The translations under genes were made by a program, and so were the position numbers. Under the pieces are notes generated by a model that worked only from the letters and a program-made list of their open reading frames with translations, was not told where the DNA came from and made no database searches. DNA of 30,788 nucleotides from Fibrobacterota bacterium (GTDB lineage: Bacteria > Fibrobacterota > Fibrobacteria > UBA5070): the NCBI GenBank assembly GCA_016715065.1, contig JADKBN010000008.1, positions 1 to 30,788 of the forward strand. Direction: 5' to 3'. Every line of letters begins with the position of its first letter. Position 1 is the stretch's first letter. Below are positions 1 through 9,189 of this stretch, in pieces.

Positions 1-88
1 AGCCCCAGTTCCTTGCGGATGGGGATGGCGAGATGCCAAATTGCAACCAGACCGCGAACATGAGGGTGAATGCGGCCGTGGAAACCAC
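1..88 (-). CDS. narK: NarK-type nitrate/nitrite transporter, N-terminal fragment
   Basis: Only the first ~30 codons of this gene are in the window. Read on the minus strand from a GTG at 88, the peptide contains AFTLMFAVWLQFGI and, after a one-base frame change near position 30-38, AIPIRKELGL. This is the first membrane segment and following loop typical of NarK-family major facilitator nitrate/nitrite transporters. It lies just downstream of narI, so the nar operon appears to be flanked by narK copies on both sides. The start codon is a guess, because an ATG in another frame overlaps it and this end of the sequence is rich in frame errors. Confidence 0.55.
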   Translation of the reverse strand, partial: MVSTAAFTLMFAVWLQFGISPSPSARNWG

Positions 89-116
89 ATGACCCGATTG
101 GCGCCTTTGGGCGTCT

Positions 117-791
117 CTACGTGGTGCCACGGGGCCCAGGCGTCCTGCGCACGACCTGCCAGGGACGCACCAGATACCGTACCACCAGCAATCCGGACAG
201 AACGTGCACAAACCAAGTGAACGGAAAACTGCCTGAAACCAACCCACGGCCATGTGGAGATGGTAGATCCGGGACCGCAGCCATGCCCTGCCAGGCCGAG
301 GCCGACCACCGCACTGCACATGTCCAGTGAGCCCGGAGCATCATCGATCCATCCAGGTGGTGCATCGATTGAAGGATGGTGGCGAATCCACCCACCCTCG
401 AGAAAGGAGTGAAACCAAGAGGATATCGCCCACGAACCGGGCGCCTTCCACCGCGAGGATCCACGAGTCGGCGCCAGATCAGATGGCACCCCACGAAAGC
501 CGCGGGGGGCCGTGATGAAACCCATGCGATTTGTTCTGCGCTGCTTCAACGGCGTGGTGAGACCGAGTCTCGTGAGACCTCGTGCGGGGAGAAACCCTCC
601 AGGTAACCAGATGAAGTTCACCGGCCGAAGTGGAACAAGATGCTGCCGATGCAGCCACTTCGACTCGAGAATTGCGAGCTGCCGGTTTTTCGGGTCAGTG
701 GTGCACTGCGGATGCGCCAGGCGCTACGACCACGGCCACGCACCACGGCCACTAGGGCAGGATCCCGAAGAAGATCTATGGAGCGATTCAC
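117..791 (-). CDS. narI: Respiratory nitrate reductase gamma subunit NarI (frameshifted)
   Basis: NarI is the membrane cytochrome b of NarGHI; it oxidises quinol and passes electrons through two hemes b to NarH. The reading frame is broken many times, but pieces in neighbouring frames line up in order with the family: NRSIDLL near the start (GTG at 791), SSQF..LHRGSILFHFG in the first third, MHHLDGSMML in the middle and VHVLSGLLVVRYLVRPWQVVR at the C-terminus, stopping at 117. The GTGA overlap with the end of narJ supports the start. The breaks are single-base changes without loss of protein content, which points to read errors near a contig end rather than a dead gene, though decay cannot be excluded. 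Confidence 0.7.
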
Positions 792-1413
792 TTCGCATCT
801 CCCGTTGAGTGGAACAGTCGCCGGAAAGACGACCCTCGGTTCGGCCCACAACCCGTCGATGGACGCCCGGGGTGTTGTCCGGCACTGCCCCCGCCGCAGG
901 CTCGAGAGTCCGCCCGAGGCGACCAGCGCCGCGGCGAGAACGGGCCTCCAGCGGGGATCCCTTGACGGGCATGGAAACGCGTGGATGCGCGCCACCACCG
1001 GAACGATCTCCGCGAGCGCATCGCTTCCCGCCTCCAGGGGCACGGGTGGCGAACTCCGGGACCACCGGCGGGTAATCCGGCAATTCCGGATGCGGCCATC
1101 CTCGAACCCCCGCTCGGCGTAGAACTGGCGCAAGTCGATCATGGCCGCGCCGCGCTGGCGCGATCCGCCGTGGACGTGCTCGAACAGATGGGAGAGATCC
1201 GCGACGGGATCTGTCCACGGATTCCAAATAAGGTTCCTGCACCACGATGGGATCGGTGAGCCTCACCCAAGCCAGGAAATGCTCAAGTCCCTCCCGAGCC
1301 GCCGGAGCCAAGTCGGCCGCGTCGATCTCGGAAGCGGCCTCGTCGAGATGCGCCAGCAGGCCGGTGTCTTCCGGGTACTCCAGAAGGCGCGCGATCAGGG
1401 CCACTGCGCTCAT
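788..1413 (-). CDS. narJ: Nitrate reductase assembly chaperone NarJ (frameshifted)
   Basis: NarJ is the cytoplasmic chaperone (delta subunit) needed for molybdenum cofactor insertion and membrane attachment of NarGH. The first 60 codons are intact (MSAVALIARLLEYPEDTG, then PIVVQEPYLESVDRSRR). Later family blocks SHLFEHVHGGSRQRG, FYAERGFEDGRI, ELPDYPPVVPEFA and DALAEIVPVVARIHA are each in a different frame, separated by single-base changes, for example ccc read as cc before ELPDYPP. The start overlaps the narH stop as ATGA, and the inferred stop overlaps the narI GTG. About 208 codons fits the family. The order narG-narH-narJ-narI is the classical one. Confidence 0.8.
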
Positions 1414-2911
1414 CGACGCCCTCCTGGCCCGGTGCGAATCCGCCGAAGGCGGGAGCTTCCCTGGCACCCCTGCCGTCGGAAAGGAACAGCCGGGACCTCT
1501 GCGCGTCCCAACGGTCCTTCCATCCCGAAACTGTCGGTGGCGTACTCCGCGTGGGAAGTGGGAACCACGAAACGATCTTCGTAGTTGGCGATCGCCAGCC
1601 GACGGTACATGGCCTCGGCGACCTTTGCGTCCATTCCTTGAGGAAGACAATCCTTCCTCTCACGACCGCGCAGCGGGACCATCGGCGCAGAGCCAGGAGT
1701 TTCCAAGATCGTTCCACCGGAGCGTTGTCGCCGGCCGAAAGGAGGTTGGCGATATTCCGCGGAATGCGCCCTTCGGAAACATCCCCCAGGATATCTCCAT
1801 GCTCGTCGCGAGATGCCTGCGCGTTCCCTGCAATGGCGAAAGCGGTGGCCGTACCCACACCATCGGAGGTGCGATATTCCGGATGCAAAGGACGCGCGAT
1901 CCGCCACTCGACGGCCATTTCCCATGCGGGCTCTTCTTGGCCGCCCCAGCCCAGGACTCCGGAATGCCCCTTCTGGCCTGTGCCGCGGCGATACGGCGGG
2001 ATCCCGGGGATCCAGGAAGATGGAGAGTTGGGCATCCAGGAGACGCTTGGGGTCTTCCACCGACGCGGCCTCGGCGATGCGGTCGGCATCGTAGAGCAAC
2101 ACGCCCAGGTAGCGCATGCGTCCCACACAAGTCTCGGCGCAGACCGTGGGTTGCCCCGACTCGATGCGGGGGTAGCAGAACAGGCACTTCTCGGCTTTGC
2201 CCGTCTGGTGGTTGAAATAGATCTTCTTGTACGGGCATCCGGAGACGCACATGCGCCATCCCTTGCACTTGTCCTGGTCCACCAGGACAATGCCGTCTTC
2301 CTCGCGTTTGTAGATGCTGCCTTCGGGACACGACGCCACGCACGTGGGGTTCACGCAGTGCTCGCACAGGCGGGGCAGATAGGCGAGAAAGCCTGATTCG
2401 AACTGGGCGTAATGCTGGGAATCCAGACCTGCCATGTTCGGGTCGCGATGACGCGAAGCGGCGGCGCCTCCCAGGTCGTCCTCCCAGTTGGGCCCTCCCT
2501 CGATCTTTTCCATGCGCTTGCCGGTGATCAAGCTGATGGGGCGGGCAGTGGGACTGGCATTCGTTTCCGGTGTGGCCTGCAGGTGTCCGTAATCGAAGGT
2601 GAACGGCTCGTAGTAATCGTCCATGGTGGGAAGGTTCGGATTCCCGAACACATCCAGCAGGATCTTCGCGCGACTTCCCTGGCGTGGTTCCAATTTGCCG
2701 TTTTTGCCCTCACCCAACCGCCCTTCCAGCGGATCTGGTCTTCCCAGCGATGGGGGTAACCCACACCGGGTTTGGATTCCACGTTGTTGAACCAGGCGTA
2801 CTCCATGCCCGGCCTGTTGGTCCACACCTGCTTGCATGTGACCGAGCAGGTGTGGCAACCGATGCACTTGTCGAGGTTCAGGATCATCGCGATCTGGGCG
2901 CGGACCTTCAT
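1410..2911 (-). CDS. narH: Respiratory nitrate reductase beta subunit NarH (frameshifted)
   Basis: NarH carries the chain of iron-sulfur clusters between NarI and NarG. The start at 2911 (MKVRAQIAMILNLDKC) overlaps the narG stop as ATGA. The first cluster motif CIGCHTCSVTC is at residues 16-26. A one-base loss near 2700-2712 shifts to a second frame that holds ITGKRMEKIEGGPNWEDDLGG, LPRLCEHCVNPTCVASCP, CKGWRMCVSGCPYKKIYF and CLFCYP. From about 2000 down to 1650 the frame changes at least four more times (AWEMAVEWRIARPLHPEYRT, PPMVWVRPPLSPL, NIANLLSAGDNAPV, then YRRLAIANYEDRFVVPTSH). The inferred protein of about 500 residues matches the family length. The breaks look like sequence errors. Confidence 0.85.
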
Positions 2912-5900
2912 GCTTCGCCTCCTTCCCAGCGTACGGTGTCCATGCGGCGGACCACCACGAACTCGTCGCGGTTGGTCCCGATCGTTCCGATGTAGTTGAA
3001 TCCCCAAGCCTGGTGCGCGTAGGCTCCCACCATGTGGGGTGGGCTTGAGCACGATGCGGGCCACCGAGTTGTGGATGCCACGCGTTCCGGTGCTTTCGGC
3101 CAACGGCGTGTTGATGGTTTTTCCTGGGCGTGGTACATGAAGACCGCGCCTTCGGGGATGCGCTGCGAGACGATGGCTCTCGCCGCGAGCGCCCCGTTGG
3201 TGTTGTACACCTCCACCCAGTCGTTGTCGGAAATTGACGCCTTGGCGGCATCCACCTCCGACAGCCACACGCAAGGCCCACCGCGACCCAGCGTGAGCAT
3301 CAGAAGGTTGTCCGTGTAGGTGCTGTGGATCCCCCACTTCTGGTGCGGGGTCAGGAAGTTGAGGACGATTTCCGGATTGCCGTTGGGCCGCCGGGCCGCT
3401 CGCAGGCTTCCGGTGTCCACCGGAGGCCTGTAGATGGCGAACCCTTCGCCGTAGGCGCGCATCCAAGGATGGTCCTGGTACAATTGCTGTCGGCCCGTGA
3501 GGGTTCGCCAAGGGATGCGCTCGTTGACGTTGGTCCACCCGGCGGTGTAGCAGACTTCCTCGGATTCCACACCCGACCAGATGGGACTGGAGATGATCTT
3601 GCGCGGCTGGGCCTGCAGATCGCGAAAGCGCACGCGCTCATCCTCGCGATGGATCGCCAGGTGGGTGTGTTCGCGGCCCGTGGCCTTGCCCAGCGACTCC
3701 CAAGCTTTCACCGCCACGTTGCCATTGGTCTCCGGCGCCAAGCGCAGGATGGTCTCGATGGCATGGATGTCGGTTTCGATGCGTGGACGCCCCTTCCATG
3801 GTCCTTCCTGGGGCACAGTGCCGTTGAGATCGGCCAGCTCCTTCACTTCGCGATCCGTCTTCCAGGCCAGCCCCTTGCCACCGTTGCCCACGGTGGAAAC
3901 CAAGGGCCCGAGCGAGGTCATGCGCCGCCAGAGGTTGGGGTAGTCGCGCTCGACCACGGTCATGTTCGGCATGGTGCGGCCAGGTTCAGCCGGGCACTGA
4001 CCGGACTTCCAATCGGCCCCTCCATCGGGTTGCGCGAGCTCTCCAGGGGTGTCGTGGAGGATGGGCGTGAGCACCAGGTCCTTTTCCACACCCAGGTGGC
4101 CCGAAGACAACCGAGAGACCTCCTTGGCCAATTCCGTGAAGATCGCCCAGTCGCTGCGCGCCTCCCAAGCAGGATTCACCGCTTCGGACAACGGGTGGAT
4201 GAACGGATGCATGTCGGATGTGTTGAGATCGTTTTTTTCGTACCACGTGGCCGTGGGCAGCACCACGTCCGAGTGCAGGCAAGTGGTGGACATCCGGAAG
4301 TCCAGCGTCACCAGAAGATCCAGTTTGCCCTTGGGAGCCTCGCGCCAAACCACCTCTTCGGGGCGTTCCTCGTCGATGCCCAGCTCCGAGCCCATGGCGC
4401 CGTCGCGACATCCCAGGAGATGTCGCAGGAAGTACTCGTGGCCCTTGGCGCTGGACCCCAGAAGATTGGAGCGCCACACGAACAAGTTGCGCGGGAAATT
4501 TTCCGGAGAATCCGGATCTTCCGAAGCCATCCGCATCCGGCCCTGCGTCAGTTCCTGGATCACGAATTCCTTGGGCTCCAGACCGGCATCCCGTGCGGCT
4601 TTGGCAATACCCAGTGGGTTTCGGTTCAATTGAGGCGCACTGGGAAGCCAGCCGCGCCTTTCGGCTTGCACATTGCTGTCCACCAGCGTCCTTGGCAGGT
4701 CGTTGGTCTGTCCGGTGGGACTCAGTAGACTGTGCGGCTTCAGGGTTTCGTAGCGCCACTGGTCCGTGTGCAGGTACCAGAAGGAGGTGGTGTTCTGATG
4801 ACGCGGCGGTCGGTTCCAGTCAAGAGCGAAGGCCAGTTGCGCCCATCCGGATTGGGGGCGGAGCTTTTCCTGCCCCCACGTAATGGGCCCATCCCCGCCG
4901 GACTTGCCCGACCGTGCCGCACAGCACAGAAGCGAGATGATGGCGCGGTAGCTCATGTCGGAGTGGTACCAGTGGTTCACCGAGGCGCCGATGATGACCA
5001 TGGAACGCCCCTGCGTGGCATGGGCGTTTTCAGCGAATTCCCGGGCGATGCGCCGCACCACGTCGGCCTTCACCCCGGTGATCGGTTCCTGCCACTCGGG
5101 AGTGTAGGGGATCTTGGCGGGATCAAGGTCTCGGAGGTTCGGATCGGATCCGTCGCGATCGATTCCCAGGTGGGCCGCGAGCAGATCGAAAACGGTGGCC
5201 ACCGCCACTTCCCCATCGGGAGTGGCGACCATGCGCACGGCGACCCGCCGCATCTGGCGATCGGCCAATTCCTGTCCAGGGAAGATCTCGCCGAATCCTT
5301 GGGACCCGAAGTAGGGGAAGGCGACATCCAATGCTTGGGCCTGGGGGCCGTGGAAACTGAGCTGCGGGGCCAGATCGCTTCCGTCTGCGCTCTTGGGTTC
5401 GATGTTCCACCGCCCCTGCTCGCCCCACCGGAATCCGATGGACCCCAGCGGAATGCAGGGCGCGTCGCGCCCTTCGTCCCAGGCCACGGTCTTCCACTGG
5501 GGATTGTTCGCCTCGGGACTGGAGGTCAAGTCGCTGGCGCGCAGGAATCTTCCCGGAACCCAATCGCCATGCGGATTTTTCTCCACCCGCACCAGCATCG
5601 GAAGGTCGGAATTCGCCTTGACGTAGGCCTCGAAATAGGGGCTCTTGCGGCCACCCAGGTGGAACTCCTCCATCACCACGCGCTGCATGGCCATGGCCAG
5701 CGCCGCATCGGTCCCCTGGTGGGCGGCTAGCCACTCGTCGGAAAGGCGCGCGACCTCGGAAAAATCCGGTGTCACCGCGACGATCTTGGCACCGCGATAG
5801 CGGGATTCCGTCAGGAAGTGGGCGTCTGGGGTGCGGGTCAGGGGGACATTGGATCCCCAGCAGATGGTGTATCCGGAATTGAACCAGTCGGCGGATTCCG

Positions 5901-6603
5901 GAACGTCGGTCTGTTCGCCCCAGGTCTGGGGACTGGCCACGGGCAGATCGCAGTACCAGTCGTAGAAAGAAAGGCACGCCCCGCCCAACAGCGACAGGTA
6001 TCTCGATCCAGCCGCGAAGCTCACCATGGACATCGCGGGAATGGGTGAAAATCCGACGACCCGATCCGGACCGTGGCTCTTCACCGTGTGCACATTGGCC
6101 GCCGCCACGATCTCCATCGCCTCTTCCCAGTTGGTCCGGACAAATCCACCATGCCCACGCACCTTGCGGTATTCCTGTGCGCGTTCTGGGTCGGCTTGGA
6201 TCCACTCCCAAGCCTTCACTGGATCGGAATGGAGCTTCTTCGCTTCGCGCCAGAGCCTGAGCAGACGCGAACGCACCAAGGGATACTTCACCCGGTGGGC
6301 GCTGTAGAGGTACCACGAATAGGACGCCCCACGCGGGCAACCGCGAGGCTCGTGGTCAGGCAGATCAGGTCGGGTGCGGGGATAGTCGGTCTGCTGCATC
6401 TCCCAGGCGACCAGACCGTTCTTGACAAAAACCTTCCAACTGCACGAGCCCGTGCAGTTCACCCCGTGGGTGGATCGGACCACCTTGTCGTGCGCCCAGC
6501 GGCGGCGGTAGGATTCCTCCCAGCCTCGGCTTTCCTGGTTGGTGGCTCCGTGGCCGTCGGCGAACAGTTCTCCGAAATAGCGAAGCTTGCGGAAGAAGGA
6601 CAT
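2908..6603 (-). CDS. narG: Respiratory nitrate reductase alpha subunit NarG
   Basis: NarG is the molybdenum (bis-MGD) catalytic subunit that reduces nitrate to nitrite on the cytoplasmic side. The start MSFFRKLRYFGELF at 6603 was chosen over upstream codons because it matches the NarG N-terminus and has a GGAG ribosome site. His46, Cys50, Cys54 and Cys89 bind the FS0 cluster. The block YCDLPVASPQTWGEQTDVP places the molybdenum-ligand aspartate near 219. The length of about 1231 residues is usual. Two compensating single-base errors near 3119-3123 (a five-base A run on the coding strand where six are expected) and near 3034-3038 scramble roughly 30 residues close to the C-terminus; the neighbouring frame gives the normal TRGIHNSVARIVLKPT. 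It is 17 nt downstream of narK. Confidence 0.97.
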   Translation of the reverse strand: MSFFRKLRYFGELFADGHGATNQESRGWEESYRRRWAHDKVVRSTHGVNCTGSCSWKVFVKNGLVAWEMQQTDYPRTRPDLPDHEPRGCPRGASYSWYLYSAHRVKYPLVRSRLLRLWREAKKLHSDPVKAWEWIQADPERAQEYRKVRGHGGFVRTNWEEAMEIVAAANVHTVKSHGPDRVVGFSPIPAMSMVSFAAGSRYLSLLGGACLSFYDWYCDLPVASPQTWGEQTDVPESADWFNSGYTICWGSNVPLTRTPDAHFLTESRYRGAKIVAVTPDFSEVARLSDEWLAAHQGTDAALAMAMQRVVMEEFHLGGRKSPYFEAYVKANSDLPMLVRVEKNPHGDWVPGRFLRASDLTSSPEANNPQWKTVAWDEGRDAPCIPLGSIGFRWGEQGRWNIEPKSADGSDLAPQLSFHGPQAQALDVAFPYFGSQGFGEIFPGQELADRQMRRVAVRMVATPDGEVAVATVFDLLAAHLGIDRDGSDPNLRDLDPAKIPYTPEWQEPITGVKADVVRRIAREFAENAHATQGRSMVIIGASVNHWYHSDMSYRAIISLLCCAARSGKSGGDGPITWGQEKLRPQSGWAQLAFALDWNRPPRHQNTTSFWYLHTDQWRYETLKPHSLLSPTGQTNDLPRTLVDSNVQAERRGWLPSAPQLNRNPLGIAKAARDAGLEPKEFVIQELTQGRMRMASEDPDSPENFPRNLFVWRSNLLGSSAKGHEYFLRHLLGCRDGAMGSELGIDEERPEEVVWREAPKGKLDLLVTLDFRMSTTCLHSDVVLPTATWYEKNDLNTSDMHPFIHPLSEAVNPAWEARSDWAIFTELAKEVSRLSSGHLGVEKDLVLTPILHDTPGELAQPDGGADWKSGQCPAEPGRTMPNMTVVERDYPNLWRRMTSLGPLVSTVGNGGKGLAWKTDREVKELADLNGTVPQEGPWKGRPRIETDIHAIETILRLAPETNGNVAVKAWESLGKATGREHTHLAIHREDERVRFRDLQAQPRKIISSPIWSGVESEEVCYTAGWTNVNERIPWRTLTGRQQLYQDHPWMRAYGEGFAIYRPPVDTGSLRAARRPNGNPEIVLNFLTPHQKWGIHSTYTDNLLMLTLGRGGPCVWLSEVDAAKASISDNDWVEVYNTNGALAARAIVSQRIPEGAVFMYHAQEKPSTRRWPKAPERVASTTRWPASCSSPPHMVGAYAHQAWGFNYIGTIGTNRDEFVVVRRMDTVRWEGGEA

Positions 6604-6620
6604 GGTCGGCTCCGTGGAAA

Positions 6621-7997
6621 TCAGCAGGGAGATTCGGCGTTCTTGCGAGCATACCACCACCAGGTGGCCACGATGCAAGTCGCGTAGAACGCCAGGAAAG
6701 CGAACAGCGCGCCGTTGGCCGATCCCGTGGCCTTGAGCGCCGATCCGAAACCAAGGGGGATCAGGAATCCTCCGTAGGCGCCGATCGCCGAAGTGAATCC
6801 GATCACGGCAGCCGACTCCTTGCCCGCCTGGCGCGTTGCCTGGTCGCGATCGGACGGACTTGCGCCCAACGGCATGTTCCCTTCGTGGAAACCACGGAAC
6901 ATCACGGGGATCATGCGGAAGGTGGATCCATTGCCGATCCCGGTGGTGAAAAACAACAAGAGGAACATGGCGAAGAATCCGGGGAAGCTGCCGCCCTGCC
7001 CGCCTTCGGGGAGGAAGTGGATCGCTCCCAGGACCGCAGCGCCCATCACGACGAAGTTGACAAGGGTGACCCGCGCTCCACCAAGCTTATCCGAGACCCA
7101 TCCGCCGACGGGCCGACTCACGGCGCCGACCAGTGGCCCCAAGAACGCCAGCTTGAGCGCGTTGATTTCGGGAAACTGGGTCTTGATCAACATGGGGAAG
7201 GCGGCGGAATACCCGATGAAACTCCCGAAGGTGGCCAGATAGATCCAGCTCATGATCCAGGTATTCTTGCGACGGAAAATGACCAATTGATCGGTGACGC
7301 TGGCCTTGGCCGTGGCAAGATCGTCCATCAGAAACCAGGCGAGAACGGCTACGAGCGCCACCGGAACCACCCACAGGAACCCCGCGTTTTGCAACCACAA
7401 GGTCTTGCCCTCGGCTGTGGTCGCGGGCGCACCGGCCAACGTGCCGAACAGTCCCGCGCCGAGCGCCATCGGAACCAGAAACTGCATGCCACTGACGCCG
7501 AGGTTCCCGAATCCGGCATTGAGTCCCAGGGCCGCTCCGGCCTTCTTCTTGGGATAGAAAAAGGAGATGTTGGACATGGAGCTCGCGAAATTGCCACCAC
7601 CCAACCCACACAGAAGCGCGATCAGCACGAATTGCCAATACGGAGTGGTTGAATCCTGGACAGCCACGCCCATCCACAAGGCTGGGAAAAGCAAGGATGC
7701 CGTGGAGAGTGCCGTCCAGCGGCGCCCACCGAAGACCGGCACCAGGAAGCTGTAGAAGATTCGAAGGGTCGCCCCGGACAAGGCCGGAAGGGCGGTCAGC
7801 CAAAACAATTGACCAGTGGTGAAGGAGAAGCCCACCGAATTGAGCCGCGTGGTCACCACACTCCAGACCATCCAGACCGCGAAGGCTAAAAAGAGAGCGG
7901 GAATGCTCACCAGCAGGTTCCGCCGGGCTACGGCCTTTCCTGCCTGATTCCAGAAGGCCTCGTTCTCGGGTTCCCAACGCGTGATCGTCTGTCCCAT
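6621..7997 (-). CDS. narK: NarK-family nitrate/nitrite transporter
   Basis: This 458-residue major facilitator protein has about twelve hydrophobic segments and NarK-specific blocks: TRLNSVGFSFTTGQLFWLTA with PALSGATLRI (helix 2), GLGGGNFASSMSNISFFYP (the nitrate signature in helix 5) and GIGNGSTFRMIPVMF (the second signature in helix 11). It imports nitrate or exchanges nitrate for nitrite at the inner membrane. The start at 7997 has a strong GGAGG six bases upstream. It is the first gene of the nar operon, 17 nt before narG and 46 nt after the Rrf2 regulator. A palindrome in that gap may be its operator. Confidence 0.95.
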   Translation of the reverse strand: MGQTITRWEPENEAFWNQAGKAVARRNLLVSIPALFLAFAVWMVWSVVTTRLNSVGFSFTTGQLFWLTALPALSGATLRIFYSFLVPVFGGRRWTALSTASLLFPALWMGVAVQDSTTPYWQFVLIALLCGLGGGNFASSMSNISFFYPKKKAGAALGLNAGFGNLGVSGMQFLVPMALGAGLFGTLAGAPATTAEGKTLWLQNAGFLWVVPVALVAVLAWFLMDDLATAKASVTDQLVIFRRKNTWIMSWIYLATFGSFIGYSAAFPMLIKTQFPEINALKLAFLGPLVGAVSRPVGGWVSDKLGGARVTLVNFVVMGAAVLGAIHFLPEGGQGGSFPGFFAMFLLLFFTTGIGNGSTFRMIPVMFRGFHEGNMPLGASPSDRDQATRQAGKESAAVIGFTSAIGAYGGFLIPLGFGSALKATGSANGALFAFLAFYATCIVATWWWYARKNAESPC

Positions 7998-8014
7998 CCC
8001 ATCCTCCAGTTATC

Positions 8015-8034
8015 GATACCTGATATCCGGTATC
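8015..8034. promoter_or_regulatory. 20-bp palindrome, candidate Rrf2 operator of narK-narGHJI
   Basis: The sequence GATACCTGATATCCGGTATC pairs with itself at 18 of 20 positions. It occupies most of the 46-bp gap between the Rrf2-family regulator gene and narK. ATACC...GGTAT half-sites are known from several Rrf2 regulators, for example IscR type 1 sites. Binding by the adjacent regulator is inferred from proximity and symmetry. Confidence 0.5.
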
Positions 8035-8043
8035 CATTTTAAA

Positions 8044-8553
8044 TCAAGAGAAAGGAAGAACCAAACCCTTTTTTTCGGCCTCCTCCGGATCCCGGTGGCA
8101 ATCGCGATCCACGCACATCCTGCAGGGTTCGATCTTTCGCCCCCCGCCATCCAATCCACGAGGACAAGAAGTGAGATCGGAAACCGTTTTCGATTCCAAG
8201 GTTTCCACAATCGCCCGATGGAGCTTGGCCATCACCTCGTGGTAGCCACAAACCTGGACCCCGGGAGTCACCTTGGATGTGCAATAGGCAGCTTCAGGAA
8301 AGCCCTGACAAACCTCCACCACACGCAAGAGGTTGATTCCCAGCGTGTGAGGAGCCAACGAGAAACCACCCTGCACTCCGCGATGCGAATCGATCACCCC
8401 ACCCCTGACCAGAAGATGAGCGATCTTGGCCAAGTAGGAAGAAGATCCCCCCAGCGAATCGGAAAGTTCCGCCAAAGTGACAGGACGGCTCCCACCCTGC
8501 TGATTCAGGAACAGCAGGATCCGGAAAGCGGTTTCTGTGGTTTTGGTGATCAT
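8044..8553 (-). CDS. Rrf2-family transcriptional regulator, cysteine-rich
   Basis: The 169-residue protein starts MITKTTETAFRILLFL, followed by a winged helix-turn-helix (about 25-68: VTLAELSDSLGGSSSYLAKI and GVQGGFSLA), which is diagnostic of Rrf2. Family members sense Fe-S clusters, nitric oxide or redox state (NsrR, IscR). Seven cysteines are present: 82, 91, 102, 130, 144, 147 and 152. The 91/102 pair lies where Rrf2 proteins bind a cluster, but the spacing differs from the NsrR and IscR patterns. The C-terminal CRMCVDRDC is an extra. The start was chosen because Rrf2 proteins begin at this point; an in-frame upstream ATG is possible. It precedes narK on the same strand and probably controls the respiratory nar operon. 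Confidence 0.88.
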   Translation of the reverse strand: MITKTTETAFRILLFLNQQGGSRPVTLAELSDSLGGSSSYLAKIAHLLVRGGVIDSHRGVQGGFSLAPHTLGINLLRVVEVCQGFPEAAYCTSKVTPGVQVCGYHEVMAKLHRAIVETLESKTVSDLTSCPRGLDGGGRKIEPCRMCVDRDCHRDPEEAEKKGLVLPFS

Positions 8554-8676
8554 GTTCCCGCCTCTGGGTCGATTCATGACAGGATTTTCTCGAGATCGGA
8601 CATGGACGAATGTTAGCACCCCAACGAACGGCCTGTCAGGACCTCGCACGGCGCCCCCCTCCACGCGAGACAACCG

Positions 8677-9036
8677 TCATGCTCGATCTGCGAGTCCCAC
8701 AAGGATTCTTCCGCTGTCCTGGACGGCCGAATACACCTGCAGCTTCGCTCCAGGCTCTTCCAGACAACCACCATGAACCAGATGGTAAGCGCGTTTGTGC
8801 AGTGGGCACAGCGCCACGGGTTCGCCTGCGCGATCGGCGACGATGGCCTGGTGCATCACTGCGGCCCCTCGGTGGGGACACTGGTTCTGGATGGCTCTGA
8901 AAGTGGTTTGATCCACCCGGAACACGGCAACCTGCTTGCCTTCGACCATCACGCAGGTACCGGCTCCAATGCTGAGATCATCGATGGCCCCGGCGTCTAC
9001 CCAGGTGGAATTCATGGATGTGGTTGCTTCGATCAT
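8677..9036 (-). CDS. nirD: Nitrite reductase small subunit NirD (Rieske type)
   Basis: NirD is the small subunit of the NADH-dependent cytoplasmic nitrite reductase NirBD. The 119-residue protein has a complete Rieske [2Fe-2S] motif: Cys53-Pro-His55 and Cys77-Pro-Leu-His80. The start at 9036 has GGAGG eight bases upstream. It is the last gene of the nirB operon, separated from nirB only by a 49-codon ORF. Some NirD proteins lack cluster ligands; this one keeps all four, so it can carry a cluster. The gap between the two ligand pairs (21 residues from His55 to Cys77) is a little long. Confidence 0.9.
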   Translation of the reverse strand: MIEATTSMNSTWVDAGAIDDLSIGAGTCVMVEGKQVAVFRVDQTTFRAIQNQCPHRGAAVMHQAIVADRAGEPVALCPLHKRAYHLVHGGCLEEPGAKLQVYSAVQDSGRILVGLADRA

Positions 9037-9039
9037 TGC

Positions 9040-9189
9040 TCATCCTCCGTCGGCGTAGGCCGGATCTGATTCGATGTTGGAGACAGAAAACGACTCGATG
9101 TCGTCGGGATCGGAATCCATCCATTGTTGCGGGAAAGGATTCGCAGTGGAGTCGATGCGGATGCTGGTGGAGACGTGGGCGGGATTCAT
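9040..9189 (-). CDS. Small acidic 49-residue ORF between nirB and nirD
   Basis: The ORF starts MNPAHVSTSIRIDS and ends SNIESDPAYADGG. Its ATG overlaps the nirB stop (ATGA) and its stop ends only three bases before the nirD ATG, so the three frames form a compact, translationally coupled series. The C-terminal half is strongly acidic (DSDPDDIESF). No family is recognised and no Shine-Dalgarno is clear, as expected if translation is coupled to nirB. It could be a spurious frame, but 150 bases without a stop that exactly fill the gap with coupled ends argue for a real gene. Confidence 0.5.
   Translation of the reverse strand: MNPAHVSTSIRIDSTANPFPQQWMDSDPDDIESFSVSNIESDPAYADGG

Noticed and set aside
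1..2911. narH, narJ and narI as genuinely decayed pseudogenes
   Set aside because: Frame changes are single-base, frequent and often in homopolymers, while the amino acid sequence between them stays conserved. Sequencing error is the simpler explanation, though only reads can decide.
3325..4728. Long plus-strand open frame (467 codons) opposite narG
   Set aside because: It is the antisense of a well-conserved NarG coding region in GC-rich DNA, where stop codons are rare in other frames. The translation shows no family features.
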